This document shows positions 48,388-57,728 of a DNA stretch of 64,000 nucleotides, in pieces. The DNA lies in the NCBI RefSeq assembly GCF_013371085.1, contig NZ_JABWCV010000022.1, forward strand, positions 1 through 64,000, in the 5' to 3' direction. The stretch comes from Vreelandella maris. Its GTDB lineage: Bacteria > Pseudomonadota > Gammaproteobacteria > Pseudomonadales > Halomonadaceae. The notes under the pieces are model-generated. The model worked only from the letters and a program-made list of their open reading frames with translations. It did no database searches and was not told where the DNA came from. Position numbers and translations under genes: made by a program. Numbering within the stretch: position 1 is the stretch's first letter; each line of letters opens with the position of its first letter.

Positions 48388-48837
48388 ATGGATAATCAAC
48401 ATGACCAAATTGAAAGTCGGCAAGCTACCAAGCGCCCACGTTGGTTAACGCTGTGCATGATGGCAACAGCAGCAAGTGTCATCGTATTGGCTGGTTGCGG
48501 CGATAATGAAGAGCCAGCAACGCCCGCGGAAGAGCCTTCTCCGCTGGAGCAAGATGCCACCACTGAACCTGAGCCAAGCATGAGTGAAGAGCCTGCAATG
48601 GAACAGGATTCAGGTTCAGAAGGGTCTATGACTCAAAGTACAGGCGCTGAATCTGAAGAGCCTATGGCGTCTGAAGAGGCTATGCCTGAAGACACAATGG
48701 CTGAGCCTGCCACGGGGACAATAAATCCCGAAGAAGATGAGGCGGGTTTCGGTGAAGGCACTGACCCGATGCCTGGTGACAGTGAAGATACAGATACCAC
48801 CCCAGATGACGATGGTGAGGAAACCAGTAACCAGTAA
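48388..48837 (+). CDS. Small, highly acidic lipoprotein of unknown function
   Basis: From ATG 48388 (GGAGGTG ribosome site) the product is 149 aa. A basic N-terminus (KRPRW) precedes a hydrophobic segment and lipobox VLAGC. The mature part of about 110 residues is low complexity, rich in Glu, Pro, Ser, Thr, Met and Asp (repeated SEEP, EPAM, SEEAM and TEPEPS-like units) and should be unstructured and strongly negative. A second, similar but shorter lipoprotein gene lies 320 bp downstream. No family recognised; a surface or periplasmic acidic tether is one possibility. Confidence 0.75.
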   Translation: MDNQHDQIESRQATKRPRWLTLCMMATAASVIVLAGCGDNEEPATPAEEPSPLEQDATTEPEPSMSEEPAMEQDSGSEGSMTQSTGAESEEPMASEEAMPEDTMAEPATGTINPEEDEAGFGEGTDPMPGDSEDTDTTPDDDGEETSNQ

Positions 48838-49154
48838 TCAGTAATGGCTAGACATTAGTAATTGTTAGTGTACCGCTCCCTACGATGGTAAATCGCATCA
48901 GCTGTCTGTTCCCTGCGGCTGCTCCACACGGTTTGCCATCCTTTCCGCCCCCGCGCCCGCGGGGGTTTTTTTAATATTTAGCAAATCTCTAGCCTTGCCC
49001 ATGGTCTATCCTAGCTCGTGCTCTCATAAAGCTAATTTTAATCTGGCAATCTAGTGCTTGATTACTATGTTTAAAAGTGAGCTTTAAAAAGTAGGTGTTA
49101 AAAAGGTCGGACAGTAAGTCGCGTGCTAGCGGCTAACCAAGGAGGAAATAAGAC
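48838..49154. other. 317-bp spacer between the two lipoprotein genes
   Basis: Contains the strong terminator at 48948-48972. Downstream is an AT-rich region with a TCTGGCAATCTAGTGCTTG sequence resembling a sigma-54 site but with the GG-GC spacing one base short. No gene seen. Confidence 0.4.
48948..48972 (+). terminator. Terminator after the first acidic lipoprotein gene
   Basis: Perfect stem CCCCCGCG / CGCGGGGG with a CC loop followed by seven T. Confidence 0.92.
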
Positions 49155-49358
49155 ATGAAGTCACTAACATCTAATAAGCGGTTTTATGCGGTACTGCTGA
49201 TGACATTGTTAGCAGTGGGGATGGTGTCTGGGTGTGGCGAGAGTGCGCCACCTGAAACAGATGCCCAACCTGAAGAGCAAGAGCCTATGAACACCGGTCC
49301 GATGTCGCTAGACAGTGACCCCGCCAGCGAAGCGCCAGGCGAGGGGGTAACGGAGTAA
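49155..49358 (+). CDS. Small acidic lipoprotein, 67 aa
   Basis: The ATG at 49155 has a strong AAGGAGG site. The peptide has a short basic start (KSLTSNKRF), a hydrophobic segment and lipobox MVSGC; the mature part is only about 41 residues, rich in Pro, Glu and Asp (PPETDAQPEEQEPMN). It resembles the larger lipoprotein upstream in composition and in the lipobox followed by G and an acidic residue, and both may derive from one ancestor. Its stop is 29 bases from the convergent stop of the response regulator gene. Function unknown. Confidence 0.75.
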   Translation: MKSLTSNKRFYAVLLMTLLAVGMVSGCGESAPPETDAQPEEQEPMNTGPMSLDSDPASEAPGEGVTE

Positions 49359-49386
49359 GCACCATAAGCTTAACGTGAGCTGTCAA

Positions 49387-50802
49387 TTACTCTTCATTAT
49401 CTTCAAGGCGGCGGTAGAGTGTTCTGCGCGCGATACCCAGCACCTCTGCCGTGCGTCGCTTATTGCCCCCAGTGGCTTCTAAGACTTTGTTAATATAACG
49501 CTTTTCGACTTCTTCCAAGCTGGGCCAGCGGATCGGCGGTGGCACTGGCAGTTGGCCGCCCGCGAGCAGTTCGCCACTGACGGAAGGCACCAGAGGTGTG
49601 CCGGTTTCAATCGTTGATTGTTCCCGCAGGCGCTCAGGTAAATCCTTGTAGCTTAGCGAGCCATCTTCGCTCAGCGTAACGCAGCGCATAATGGCGTTTT
49701 CCAATTCGCGCACGTTGCCGGGGTAGGCGTAATTAAGCAAACTATTGAGTGCTTCGGGTTCGATTTGCTCAATCTGCTTGCCCTGTGCCTCAGCATGCTT
49801 ATCGATAAGGGCAAAAACAAGATGCTCGATATCGGTGCCGCGCTCACGCAGCGGCGGAATGCGCAGCGAAAAAGTTTCCAGCCGGTAAAAAAGGTCGCTA
49901 CGGAAGTTACCTTGCTCTATCTCTTTTTCTAGATTGCGATGGGTCGCAGCGATGATTCGCACATCCACCGGCTCTTCGCGCTCGCCACCCACTGGGCGCA
50001 CGGTTTTCTCCTGTAGGGCACGCAGCAATTTAGCCTGCAGATTAATCGGCATTTCACCAATTTCATCTAAGAACAGGCTGCCGCCCTGGGCGCTTTGAAA
50101 CAGCCCTTTGCGCGCTTCGCTAGCGCCGGTAAAAGCGCCTTTTACATGGCCAAAGAACTCACTTTCCATCAAGTCGGCGGGAATGCTCGCGCAGTTGATC
50201 GGTACGAAGGGCTGGTCGTTACGCGGGCTTTCCTGGTGAATGGCGCGGGCGAGCAGCTCTTTACCGGTGCCGCTTTCACCTAAAATGAGGATGGGGGCAT
50301 CGCTTTTAGCTAACCGAGAGGCATCGTGAAACAGCACTTGCATAACCTGGCTTTTACCCACAATGCCGTGGAAGTGACTGATCTCTGAATCATGAGAAAC
50401 TGCTAAGCGCTGCCGTTCCAGCACACGAAAAACGGCTTCCCGGATTGCATCCAAATCGAGTGGCTTGGTTAAAAAATCGTCAGCCCCGAGTTTTAATGCC
50501 TCGACCGCCTGATCAATGGTACCAAAGGCGGTAATCACGATAATGCCCAACTCACTGCCCGCTTGGCGGAGTTGCTGAAGTAACTGTATGCCTGTCATAC
50601 CCGGCAAGCGTACGTCGGTAATTACCAGCGAGACGGTGGTGTGGCTTAATAAGGCAATAGCTTCTTCAGCGCTAGGGACACCGAGCGTGGTATAGCCTGC
50701 ATCCTGCAGTTCTTCCTCTAATAACTCACGTATAGCGGCGTCATCTTCCACCACCAATAAAGGTAAAAGGTGTTCCTGATGGGTCACAAACGTTGTCCTC
50801 AC
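49387..50802 (-). CDS. Sigma-54-dependent two-component response regulator (NtrC family)
   Basis: The 471-aa protein has a receiver domain (about 13-130; phospho-Asp63 in VITDVRLPG), an AAA+ domain (about 150-385) with Walker A GESGTGKE and the sigma-54-contacting GAFTGA loop, and a Fis-type helix-turn-helix (about 435-468; GGNKRRTAEVLGIARRTLYRRL). It must therefore activate sigma-54 promoters. Start is GTG 50802, overlapping the kinase stop as GTGA. Targets are not visible with certainty; the acidic lipoprotein genes convergent with it are candidates. Confidence 0.93.
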   Translation of the reverse strand: MRTTFVTHQEHLLPLLVVEDDAAIRELLEEELQDAGYTTLGVPSAEEAIALLSHTTVSLVITDVRLPGMTGIQLLQQLRQAGSELGIIVITAFGTIDQAVEALKLGADDFLTKPLDLDAIREAVFRVLERQRLAVSHDSEISHFHGIVGKSQVMQVLFHDASRLAKSDAPILILGESGTGKELLARAIHQESPRNDQPFVPINCASIPADLMESEFFGHVKGAFTGASEARKGLFQSAQGGSLFLDEIGEMPINLQAKLLRALQEKTVRPVGGEREEPVDVRIIAATHRNLEKEIEQGNFRSDLFYRLETFSLRIPPLRERGTDIEHLVFALIDKHAEAQGKQIEQIEPEALNSLLNYAYPGNVRELENAIMRCVTLSEDGSLSYKDLPERLREQSTIETGTPLVPSVSGELLAGGQLPVPPPIRWPSLEEVEKRYINKVLEATGGNKRRTAEVLGIARRTLYRRLEDNEE

Positions 50803-52244
50803 GCGGATGCGGTTTCACTAAGGGGTAGTGTAATTTCAAACCCAGCGCCACCAAGGACGCTGTCAAACACGCCGATCGTGCCGCCGTGGTCGTTAATAAT
50901 GCGATGTACCATAGAGAGCCCCAAACCACTGCCTTGGCCGACGGGTTTGGTGGTAAAAAATGGATCGAACACTTTATGATGATGAGAGTCGGGTATACCC
51001 GGGCCATCATCTTCTACCCACAGTATTAATTCGTGTTCTTGCTGTTGGGCTCGAACCCTAATGCGGCTTACTTCGGGCGCTTGCGCCGCATTTCTGAGTA
51101 AATTGGTCAGCACCTGAATAAGCTGCTGACCATTGGCGATTAAGTTGGGGGTCGGTGACGGTAATTCAATGTCTAGACGAATGTTGCGCGGCTCAAGCTC
51201 CTCTTCAACCAAATCGCTGGCGCTCATAATAAGCTGATCAAGTGCTAACTCGCCTTTCTCTACGTTATGTTGACGGCCTAATTCCATTAATTGACGCACA
51301 ATTTCAACGATGCGTTCCACTTCGCCGCGAATGCGTCCGAGTCTTGCTCGCTCGTCATCACCAATCACATCGCGGCGAGCCAGGCGTTGAGCTTGGCCAT
51401 TGATCACCGTTAGCGGTGCACCTATTTCGTGGGCTACCCCCGCTGCAAGAACGCCTAGTTCGGCTAATTTTTTCGATTTGCGTAGACGCTTTTCAAGCTC
51501 TATTTCACGCCGCTGGCGGTCTTCGATTTCTTGGTCTTTCTCTGCCATCGCGTCCAGCATGCCGTTTAACCCAGAGGCGAGGCGGCGATATTCGGTAGGG
51601 CCGTCTTCGGCGGCGCGCTGGTTGCGGTCACCATCTTCCACCAGCAGCATTACGTGCAGCAGCCGATTAAGCGGGCGCTCGATATGGCGGCGAAACCCCC
51701 ACCAAATACTAAATACAATCCCTGCAGCGCCGACCACAAATACCAACACGGCCACAATGCTAATAAAGCCAGTATAGCTCTCAATGCCGGTATTGAGTCG
51801 GTTGACCTGCAGCACGCCATACACAGTGCCATCTTGTGAGCGCAGGGGTGTCAACGCAGAGTAGTAATTCCAGCCATCGTGCTGTCGATAGTTGCTATAT
51901 AAATCATCGCGCTCAATGACTTGCTGAATTTCTTCCCGGCTGAAAATGTCTTTGCCAAGGCCTAGACCGTAAATGTCGCGCCCGTCGGTATCGAATACAT
52001 AGGCGCCATAAATGCGGTGGAAGGAGAACGCCGATTGTAGCGCTTCTTCGAGCGGGGTGCTGCTGTCCGGCGTGACCGCGTAACTCAGCGAAGAGCTCAG
52101 CGTGCGGGTAATAATCTCTACTTCAGTCTGTAGCTTTGAGCGTACATTGTCCTCAAGCGATTTAATGGCGACTAAGCTAAACACCACTAGGACGATGAAA
52201 AGCGGCACAATTACCGTTAAAATTATTAAATTGCGTAGTCGCAT
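50799..52244 (-). CDS. Membrane sensor histidine kinase, NtrB-type partner of the response regulator
   Basis: The 481-aa kinase has two membrane segments (about 7-27 and 160-182) enclosing a periplasmic sensor domain of about 130 residues, then a HAMP linker, a coiled-coil, a HisKA domain with phospho-His272 (AAGVAHEIGAPLTVING) and an HATPase domain (LTNLLRNAAQAP, WVEDDGPGIPD, GQGSGLGLSMVHRII). The stop overlaps the regulator start. The ligand is unknown; the periplasmic domain has a dCache/PAS-like alternation of strands by eye only. Confidence 0.92.
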   Translation of the reverse strand: MRLRNLIILTVIVPLFIVLVVFSLVAIKSLEDNVRSKLQTEVEIITRTLSSSLSYAVTPDSSTPLEEALQSAFSFHRIYGAYVFDTDGRDIYGLGLGKDIFSREEIQQVIERDDLYSNYRQHDGWNYYSALTPLRSQDGTVYGVLQVNRLNTGIESYTGFISIVAVLVFVVGAAGIVFSIWWGFRRHIERPLNRLLHVMLLVEDGDRNQRAAEDGPTEYRRLASGLNGMLDAMAEKDQEIEDRQRREIELEKRLRKSKKLAELGVLAAGVAHEIGAPLTVINGQAQRLARRDVIGDDERARLGRIRGEVERIVEIVRQLMELGRQHNVEKGELALDQLIMSASDLVEEELEPRNIRLDIELPSPTPNLIANGQQLIQVLTNLLRNAAQAPEVSRIRVRAQQQEHELILWVEDDGPGIPDSHHHKVFDPFFTTKPVGQGSGLGLSMVHRIINDHGGTIGVFDSVLGGAGFEITLPLSETASA

Positions 52245-52297
52245 GCTGCGCCCATCATAGTGTTAATACATTTTAGTATCAGTAAATGCTTGAGGCG

Positions 52298-53494
52298 TTA
52301 CTGTTTCGTTGGCGCCAAGCGATAAAGACCACCCTGTGGGGCATCGGTAAGCAGATAGATGGCATCGTCCGGGCCTTGGCGAACATCACGAATACGGCCA
52401 ATGTCACCATTAAGAATCAGTTCCTCTTCGGCTACGTTACCATTCTCTAAGCGCAAGCGAAGTAGCTTTTCACTGCCGAGACCGCCAGCCAATAAGTTAC
52501 CTTTCCACTCGCCAAACGCGTCGCTAGTCACTTCTGCAAGTCCGGCGGGTGCAAAGCGGCCTTCAAACACATATACCGGGTTCACCATGCCGGGCAGTGA
52601 GTCTTCGCCAATCGGTTCATTGGTGGCGTAGTCATTGCCCTGACTGACGTCCGGCCAGCCATAGTTATTGCCTGCTTCGATATGGTTAAGCTCGTCGCCG
52701 GTTCGCGGGCCGTGCTCGGATACCCAAGCTTGGCCGTTACTCAACACGGTCATGCCCTGAATATTACGGTTACCCATGGTATAGATTTCGTCCAGTGTGG
52801 CGTCATCGTCTACAAAAGGGTTGTCATCAGGCACGCCGCCGGTGGCGGTAAGGCGCAATGTTGAGCCCGCGTGGTCATCGCTTGCTTGGGCGCGAGGCGG
52901 CTCACTACCGCGGTCGCCAATGCTCATTAGCAGCGTGCCATCAGGTAGCCAAGCGAGTCGCGAGCCATAATGGCGGCCAGGCCCAGAGGCGCGGTCCTGT
53001 TCAAATAAGTGTTCTACCTCACCCAGTTCGTCGCCCAGCCATTGTACGCGTGATAGCGCCGAACGCGTGTTATTGCCATCGGGCTTGCTCCAGGTGAAAT
53101 AAATCCAGTCGTTGTCACCCGCGCCATTGCCACCTTTGAAATTAGGGTGCAAAACGATATCTAACAGGCCGCCTTGGCCTTGCGTGCTGACGTCTGGCAT
53201 GCCTTCCAGGGGGCGTGTTTCACCACTTTCGGGGTCAACAAGCGTCAGTTGCCCGTTGCGTTCACTGACCAGCGAGCGCCCATCGGGTAAAAACGCAACC
53301 GCCCAGGGGTGTTCGAAACCCTCGGCAATACGCTCAATAGAAAGGGTTAAATGCTCAGTTTCAAGCGACGCCTGAATCACTTCTGCGTTCGCGTTGTTCA
53401 TCGTAGCCGCCAGTATCAACCCGCTAATCCCCGCTACTCGAATCCCCGGCGCGAGCCAGTGGCGGGTAGAGTGACTCTTATTGGCATAATGCAT
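52298..53494 (-). CDS. PQQ-dependent aldose sugar dehydrogenase (YliI/Asd-like, soluble PQQ-GDH fold)
   Basis: The 398-aa product has a signal peptide (cleavage near NNANAEV) and a six-bladed propeller pattern: GFEHPWAVAFLPDGRSLVSER, GQGGLLDIVLHPNF, SIGDRGSEPP, YTMGNRNIQGM, WVSEHGPRTGDELNHI. These are the PQQ and calcium-binding motifs of soluble PQQ-type dehydrogenases such as E. coli YliI. Oxidation of aldoses in the periplasm is inferred. It is a single leftward gene 53 bp before the kinase start; no PQQ synthesis genes are in this window. Confidence 0.87.
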   Translation of the reverse strand: MHYANKSHSTRHWLAPGIRVAGISGLILAATMNNANAEVIQASLETEHLTLSIERIAEGFEHPWAVAFLPDGRSLVSERNGQLTLVDPESGETRPLEGMPDVSTQGQGGLLDIVLHPNFKGGNGAGDNDWIYFTWSKPDGNNTRSALSRVQWLGDELGEVEHLFEQDRASGPGRHYGSRLAWLPDGTLLMSIGDRGSEPPRAQASDDHAGSTLRLTATGGVPDDNPFVDDDATLDEIYTMGNRNIQGMTVLSNGQAWVSEHGPRTGDELNHIEAGNNYGWPDVSQGNDYATNEPIGEDSLPGMVNPVYVFEGRFAPAGLAEVTSDAFGEWKGNLLAGGLGSEKLLRLRLENGNVAEEELILNGDIGRIRDVRQGPDDAIYLLTDAPQGGLYRLAPTKQ

Positions 53495-53624
53495 AGCGTG
53501 CCCTCTGTGATGTTAATGCCCGTTATCATTAGTACCCGTTATTAATAACAGTCTAGCAGTGACTCTTCACTCACGTCGGGGTTCCGCTAAGAGTGCTTAA
53601 ACGGCGTTATTGAAAGAAGCGGGC

Positions 53625-54500
53625 TTACATGAGTATGGCGAGCAGTACCGGTATATAAACCAACGCTAGCAGCGTTGAGCAGAACACTAGGCTGGCAACA
53701 TAGACAGGTTCGCGCTGAGCGCGTTGCGCAAATAGATAGTTAAATACCGCCACGGGCATACACATCTGCACCACTAAAATGCTTTGTGCGAGGGGAGGAA
53801 GACCCACCCAGCCAGCGATCAACCAAGCGGCCACCGCGGCAAGAGGGATACGCACTAAGCTAAACCCTAGCCCCGAACGCAGGTTTTTGACCTTGATGCT
53901 GGCCAGCGAGACGCCCAGCGTAATCAGCATTAGCGGTACTGTGAAACCGGACATTAAATCTACTGTGTTCGCCAACCAGGGCGGCAGCGAGGTACCGGTC
54001 AGCAACAGCGCCATAGAAATCAGAATGGCGTAAACGGTGGGTGTTTTAACGAGGGTTTTGAGTGGATTACCCTGGCTATTAAGGACAGCGCCCAGAGTGA
54101 ACTGAAATAACGAGACGGTAACCATCACCGTGATGCCATAGGCAAAGCCTGCACTGCCAAAAGCGTAAAGCACTACCGGTAAGCCCATGTTGCCGGTATT
54201 GGGGTACATCATGGGAGCAATTAACACCCGCCAGCTGCGGCGCAACAGTTTCGCGACCAGAAAGGTCGCGGCCCCCATGCTGAGAATCACCAACGCGGCG
54301 GCCAGCATTGTCTGGCCAAAGGTAGTGGCATCAATGTCGGCGCCCGCCAGGGAAGCTAATACCAGTGAGGGTGTTCCGATGTTAAATACCAGACGGGTAA
54401 CGAAGTCGACCGGGTAAGGATGGCCTAAGCGTACCCATAAATAGCCAAGCCCTGCACCGGCAAGTACGGGCGCCATGACGGCAAAAAGTTCGGCAAGCAT
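53625..54500 (-). CDS. AEC family transporter
   Basis: The 291-aa membrane protein belongs to the auxin efflux carrier family by its layout: about ten segments in two bundles, with PMMYPNTGNMGLPVVLYAFG as the conserved crossover in the first half and MCMPVAVFNYLFAQRAQRE in the second. Substrates in bacteria include malate, malonate and other organic acids. No neighbour indicates its cargo; the LysR gene upstream on the same strand may or may not regulate it. Confidence 0.85.
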   Translation of the reverse strand: MLAELFAVMAPVLAGAGLGYLWVRLGHPYPVDFVTRLVFNIGTPSLVLASLAGADIDATTFGQTMLAAALVILSMGAATFLVAKLLRRSWRVLIAPMMYPNTGNMGLPVVLYAFGSAGFAYGITVMVTVSLFQFTLGAVLNSQGNPLKTLVKTPTVYAILISMALLLTGTSLPPWLANTVDLMSGFTVPLMLITLGVSLASIKVKNLRSGLGFSLVRIPLAAVAAWLIAGWVGLPPLAQSILVVQMCMPVAVFNYLFAQRAQREPVYVASLVFCSTLLALVYIPVLLAILM

Positions 54501-54577
54501 TGACTGTCCTTGGCAATAATTAAGCGCCTATTGTCGTTAATAAGCGGGCTAACTGGCAAGGTAAACACTTAATGGCT

Positions 54578-55492
54578 CTATGCAGCGGCGGTGGACGTAC
54601 GCCACTGGGCGGGCACTTGGCTGCGTAAAAACTCCAACAGAGCGTGAGTTCGGCGTGACTGGTGGCCATAAGCGTAAAGCAGCGTGATCGGTAAAGGAGC
54701 TGGCTCCCAGTCGCGCAGGCAGTTAATCAGCTCGCCCGGATGATGCTGTTCACGTTTGGCGGTTAACCAGTGAGCGAGTAGACCAATGCCCTGACTACGC
54801 GCGATGGCATCAATATGCAGGGCGGTGAGATCCACCCTTAACCGTGAGTGGGGCGGGTTAAAGGTGTACTCGCCGTGTTCAGGATGTGAGAGCAGTAGCC
54901 CATTTGACGCTGAGTTCAACAGGTCTATCCAAGCATGCTGATTAAGTTCTTCGGGGTGCTTAGGCATGCCAGCCCTTTCTAAATAGCGGGGGCTGGCATA
55001 TAAACCACGGGTTAAATACCCCAAGCGCTCCTGATTAAGCCCGCACTCATGCGTTGGCCCCAACCAAACATGCACGCTATTACTGTGCATTTTAGTCGGC
55101 GGCGTTTCACGAGTGTGTAGCGTTAGTTCTACCTTTGGGTGCCGCTTCAGGAAGGCATCAATGGCGCTGGCTAACCAACTGCGCGCTAAGGCACCGTGTA
55201 CCTCAAGGGTTATTTCACCGCTGATCTCTTCGCGCAGCTCCGCCAGCGCCTCCTGGCTATGGGCCGCCATCGCCAAAAGTTCAGTGCAGTAGTTGTGAAA
55301 CAGCAGCCCAGCTTCCGTGGGGATTAAACGGTTGGCTTGGCGTCTTAGCAGCGGCTGGTTAAGCCGAGCTTCCAGTTGGCTGATGCGTCGACTTAGGGTC
55401 GATTTGGCTAAACCGAGCGTTTGCGCGCTGCGGGTCAAGCTGCCCGTGGTCATTACATCGGCAAAAGCGGTGAGTTCGTCAAAGTCATACAT
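54578..55492 (-). CDS. LysR family transcriptional regulator
   Basis: From ATG 55492 the protein is 304 aa with a LysR helix-turn-helix (FADVMTTGSLTRSAQTLGLAKSTLSRRISQLEARL) and an effector domain (about 90-295; GEITLEVHGALARSWLASAI onward). An in-frame TTG at 55510 would add six residues. It is divergent from the TonB receptor gene with about 190 bp between starts, and two Fur-box-like sites lie in that region, so iron may affect both directions. The effector is unknown. Confidence 0.87.
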   Translation of the reverse strand: MYDFDELTAFADVMTTGSLTRSAQTLGLAKSTLSRRISQLEARLNQPLLRRQANRLIPTEAGLLFHNYCTELLAMAAHSQEALAELREEISGEITLEVHGALARSWLASAIDAFLKRHPKVELTLHTRETPPTKMHSNSVHVWLGPTHECGLNQERLGYLTRGLYASPRYLERAGMPKHPEELNQHAWIDLLNSASNGLLLSHPEHGEYTFNPPHSRLRVDLTALHIDAIARSQGIGLLAHWLTAKREQHHPGELINCLRDWEPAPLPITLLYAYGHQSRRTHALLEFLRSQVPAQWRTSTAAA

Positions 55493-55544
55493 GGTCAGGC
55501 CCACGGGCAAAGGGTGAGGTTTAATTGTGCCACTGTTTGGTGCG

Positions 55545-55563
55545 AATGAAAATAATAGGCATT
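55545..55563. promoter_or_regulatory. Fur-box-like site 1 upstream of the TonB receptor
   Basis: AATGAAAATAATAGGCATT follows the pattern AATG-N2-AATAAT-N3-CATT, identical in layout to site 2; against the 7-1-7 Fur motif TGATAAT-N-ATTATCA it matches 10 of 14 positions. Confidence 0.5.
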
Positions 55564-55625
55564 TGTGTTCCGTTTTGCTGAACGCATCGTCTCACCCCAT
55601 TATGGAAAGAGTGTGCAAAAATACA

Positions 55626-55644
55626 AATGCTAATAATTCCCATT
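55626..55644. promoter_or_regulatory. Fur-box-like site 2 upstream of the TonB receptor
   Basis: AATGCTAATAATTCCCATT matches 11 of 14 positions of the 7-1-7 Fur motif and lies 39 bp before the receptor start, where a repressor would block transcription. Confidence 0.6.
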
Positions 55645-55682
55645 TATAGGGCAATTGCTCACTTACATGAAGGACTTTTTCT

Positions 55683-57641
55683 ATGTCTCCCTGTTTGCGC
55701 CGAACGCTGCTGGCTAGTGCTATCTCTACTTTTTCCAGCGGCGCCCTGTGGGCACAAGAAGCGCCACGGTTAGATGATATGGTGGTGACTGCCTCCGGCT
55801 TTGAACAGTCAGTTTCGGATGCGCCAGCGTCTATTAGTGTGATTTCACGCGAGGAATTGGAAAGGGGCCACTATCAAGATGTTACCGATGCGCTGCGCGA
55901 TGTGCCCGGTGTGATCGTGACCGGTGGCGGCGCGGGGGATAACGGCCACGATATCTCTATCCGCGGCATGCCCTCCCAGTACACGCTGATACTGGTGGAT
56001 GGGCGCCCGCAAAATTCTCGTGAGTCTCGGCCCAATGGTAGTGCCGGTTTTGAGCAGGATTGGCTGCCGCCACTGCAGGCAATCGAGCGTATTGAAGTGG
56101 TGCGTGGGCCAATGTCGACGCTCTACGGCTCCGATGCCATTGGCGGTGTAATTAACGTGATTACCCGCAAGGTTGCCCAAGCGTGGCACGGTAATGTCCA
56201 GCTCGACACGGTACTGCAAGAGAGCAGTGATTCTGGCGACAGCCGCCAAGCCAATTTTTATCTGAGTGGGCCATTAATAGGTGATCGGTTAGGACTCCAG
56301 CTCTATGGCCGTACCTCACAGCGCGACGAAGACAACATCATTAACGGCTACGAAGATAAAAGCCTGCAAAGCCTGACGGCACGGTTCAGTCTTGCCGCCT
56401 CGGATAACCACGACTTTACCGCTGAAGCCGGTATTACCGAGCAAGAGCGACAATCGCTAATGGGTAACTCGGCACCCTCAGAAGGCTGCCGAGGTGGCTG
56501 TACGGATAGCTTCAACGATTATACCAACCGGCATGTTGCTCTGACCCATAGCGGCCGCTTTGATATCGGCACCAGCGAAAGCTTTGTCCAGCGGGAAACC
56601 AGCGAAAACCCATCGCGGGAAATTGAGATCACCAACACCACTGCTAAAACCAGCCTGGTGATGCCGTTGGGTGCCCATATGCTCACCTTGGGCGCGAGCT
56701 ACGAAGAGGAGTCGCTGGATGACAACACGACCAACCAGATTTCCGATCGTACTAACGTAGAGCAGCAGCAGTGGGCTCTGTTTGCAGAAGATGAGTGGCT
56801 GCTGACCGATACTTGGGCGTTGACTGGCGGTATACGGTTAGACGATGCTGAAAACTACGGTAGTCACATCAGTCCGCGGCTCTACACTGTGTGGAGCATG
56901 ACCCCAGATTGGACGTTAAAAGGCGGAGTTTCCACCGGCTTCCGTTCGCCTAACCTGCGCGAAGCCACTGCTGACTGGGGGCAAATCAGCCGAGGCGGTG
57001 ACGTTTACGGTAACCCGGATTTAGAACCAGAAACCTCGCTCAATAAGGAGCTGGCGCTGCTGTATGCCAATGACGTCGGGCTAAGTGGCGGTATCACACT
57101 GTTCCATAATGATTTCAAAGATAAAATCACCCGCATTGCCTGCCCCGAAGGTGTGTGTGCTGATGAACCCAACCAGTTCGGCAGCGATCCTACTTATCGT
57201 ATCAACATTGATGAAGCGGTCACACAAGGGGTAGAGGCAAGCATCGCGGCGCCCCTAGGCGAGGCAGTTGAACTAACAGCCAGCTACACCTTTACCGACA
57301 GCGAGCAGAAGAGCGGTGAGTACGCAGGCGAACCGCTCACCCAGCTGCCGCGCCATCAGGTATCGGCCACGCTAGATTGGCAAGTCTCGCCCAAGCTGCG
57401 CCAGTGGACCAAAGCGACCTACCGCGGTGAAGAGAGCCAGCCCAACACCGGCCCCTCGCAAAGCGCCATCGTGGCACCTTCCTACACCTTTATAGATGCA
57501 GGCGTGGGCTATCAGCTCAATGAAACAACGCAGCTCAACGCCGGCATCTACAATCTATTCGACGAAGCAATTGATTACGACGAGTACGGCTATGTGGAAG
57601 ATGGCCGCCGGGTTTGGTTGGGTCTCAACGTTGCGTTCTAA
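55683..57641 (+). CDS. TonB-dependent outer-membrane siderophore receptor (CirA/FepA-like group)
   Basis: The 652-aa product has a signal peptide (cleavage near LWAQE), a TonB box region DDMVVTAS, a plug domain (about 40-165; ISRVISREELERGHYQDVTDAL-like start, RIEVVRGPMSTLYGSDAIGGVINVITR) and a 22-strand-type barrel ending in the usual aromatic residue (LNVAF). GFRSPNLREA and GNPDLEPETSLNKE are conserved barrel motifs. The ligand is probably a ferric siderophore, supported by Fur-like sites upstream and the siderophore ABC genes downstream. An intrinsic terminator follows. Confidence 0.92.
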   Translation: MSPCLRRTLLASAISTFSSGALWAQEAPRLDDMVVTASGFEQSVSDAPASISVISREELERGHYQDVTDALRDVPGVIVTGGGAGDNGHDISIRGMPSQYTLILVDGRPQNSRESRPNGSAGFEQDWLPPLQAIERIEVVRGPMSTLYGSDAIGGVINVITRKVAQAWHGNVQLDTVLQESSDSGDSRQANFYLSGPLIGDRLGLQLYGRTSQRDEDNIINGYEDKSLQSLTARFSLAASDNHDFTAEAGITEQERQSLMGNSAPSEGCRGGCTDSFNDYTNRHVALTHSGRFDIGTSESFVQRETSENPSREIEITNTTAKTSLVMPLGAHMLTLGASYEEESLDDNTTNQISDRTNVEQQQWALFAEDEWLLTDTWALTGGIRLDDAENYGSHISPRLYTVWSMTPDWTLKGGVSTGFRSPNLREATADWGQISRGGDVYGNPDLEPETSLNKELALLYANDVGLSGGITLFHNDFKDKITRIACPEGVCADEPNQFGSDPTYRINIDEAVTQGVEASIAAPLGEAVELTASYTFTDSEQKSGEYAGEPLTQLPRHQVSATLDWQVSPKLRQWTKATYRGEESQPNTGPSQSAIVAPSYTFIDAGVGYQLNETTQLNAGIYNLFDEAIDYDEYGYVEDGRRVWLGLNVAF

Positions 57642-57672
57642 ACCAGCTTCTCAATCATAGGTGCACTACTGC

Positions 57673-57701
57673 AGCGGCTATCCAGCGATAGCCGCTTTTT
57701 T
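57673..57701 (+). terminator. Terminator of the TonB receptor gene
   Basis: Stem AGCGGCTAT / ATAGCCGCT with loop CCAGCG followed by six T, 32 bases after the stop. Confidence 0.9.
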
Positions 57702-57728
57702 GGCTAAGAAGAGCGCGTGCTAATTATC

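Noticed and set aside
49043-49060. Second sigma-54-like site before the 67-aa lipoprotein
   Set aside because: GG and GC elements are nine rather than ten bases apart, and that spacing is strict.
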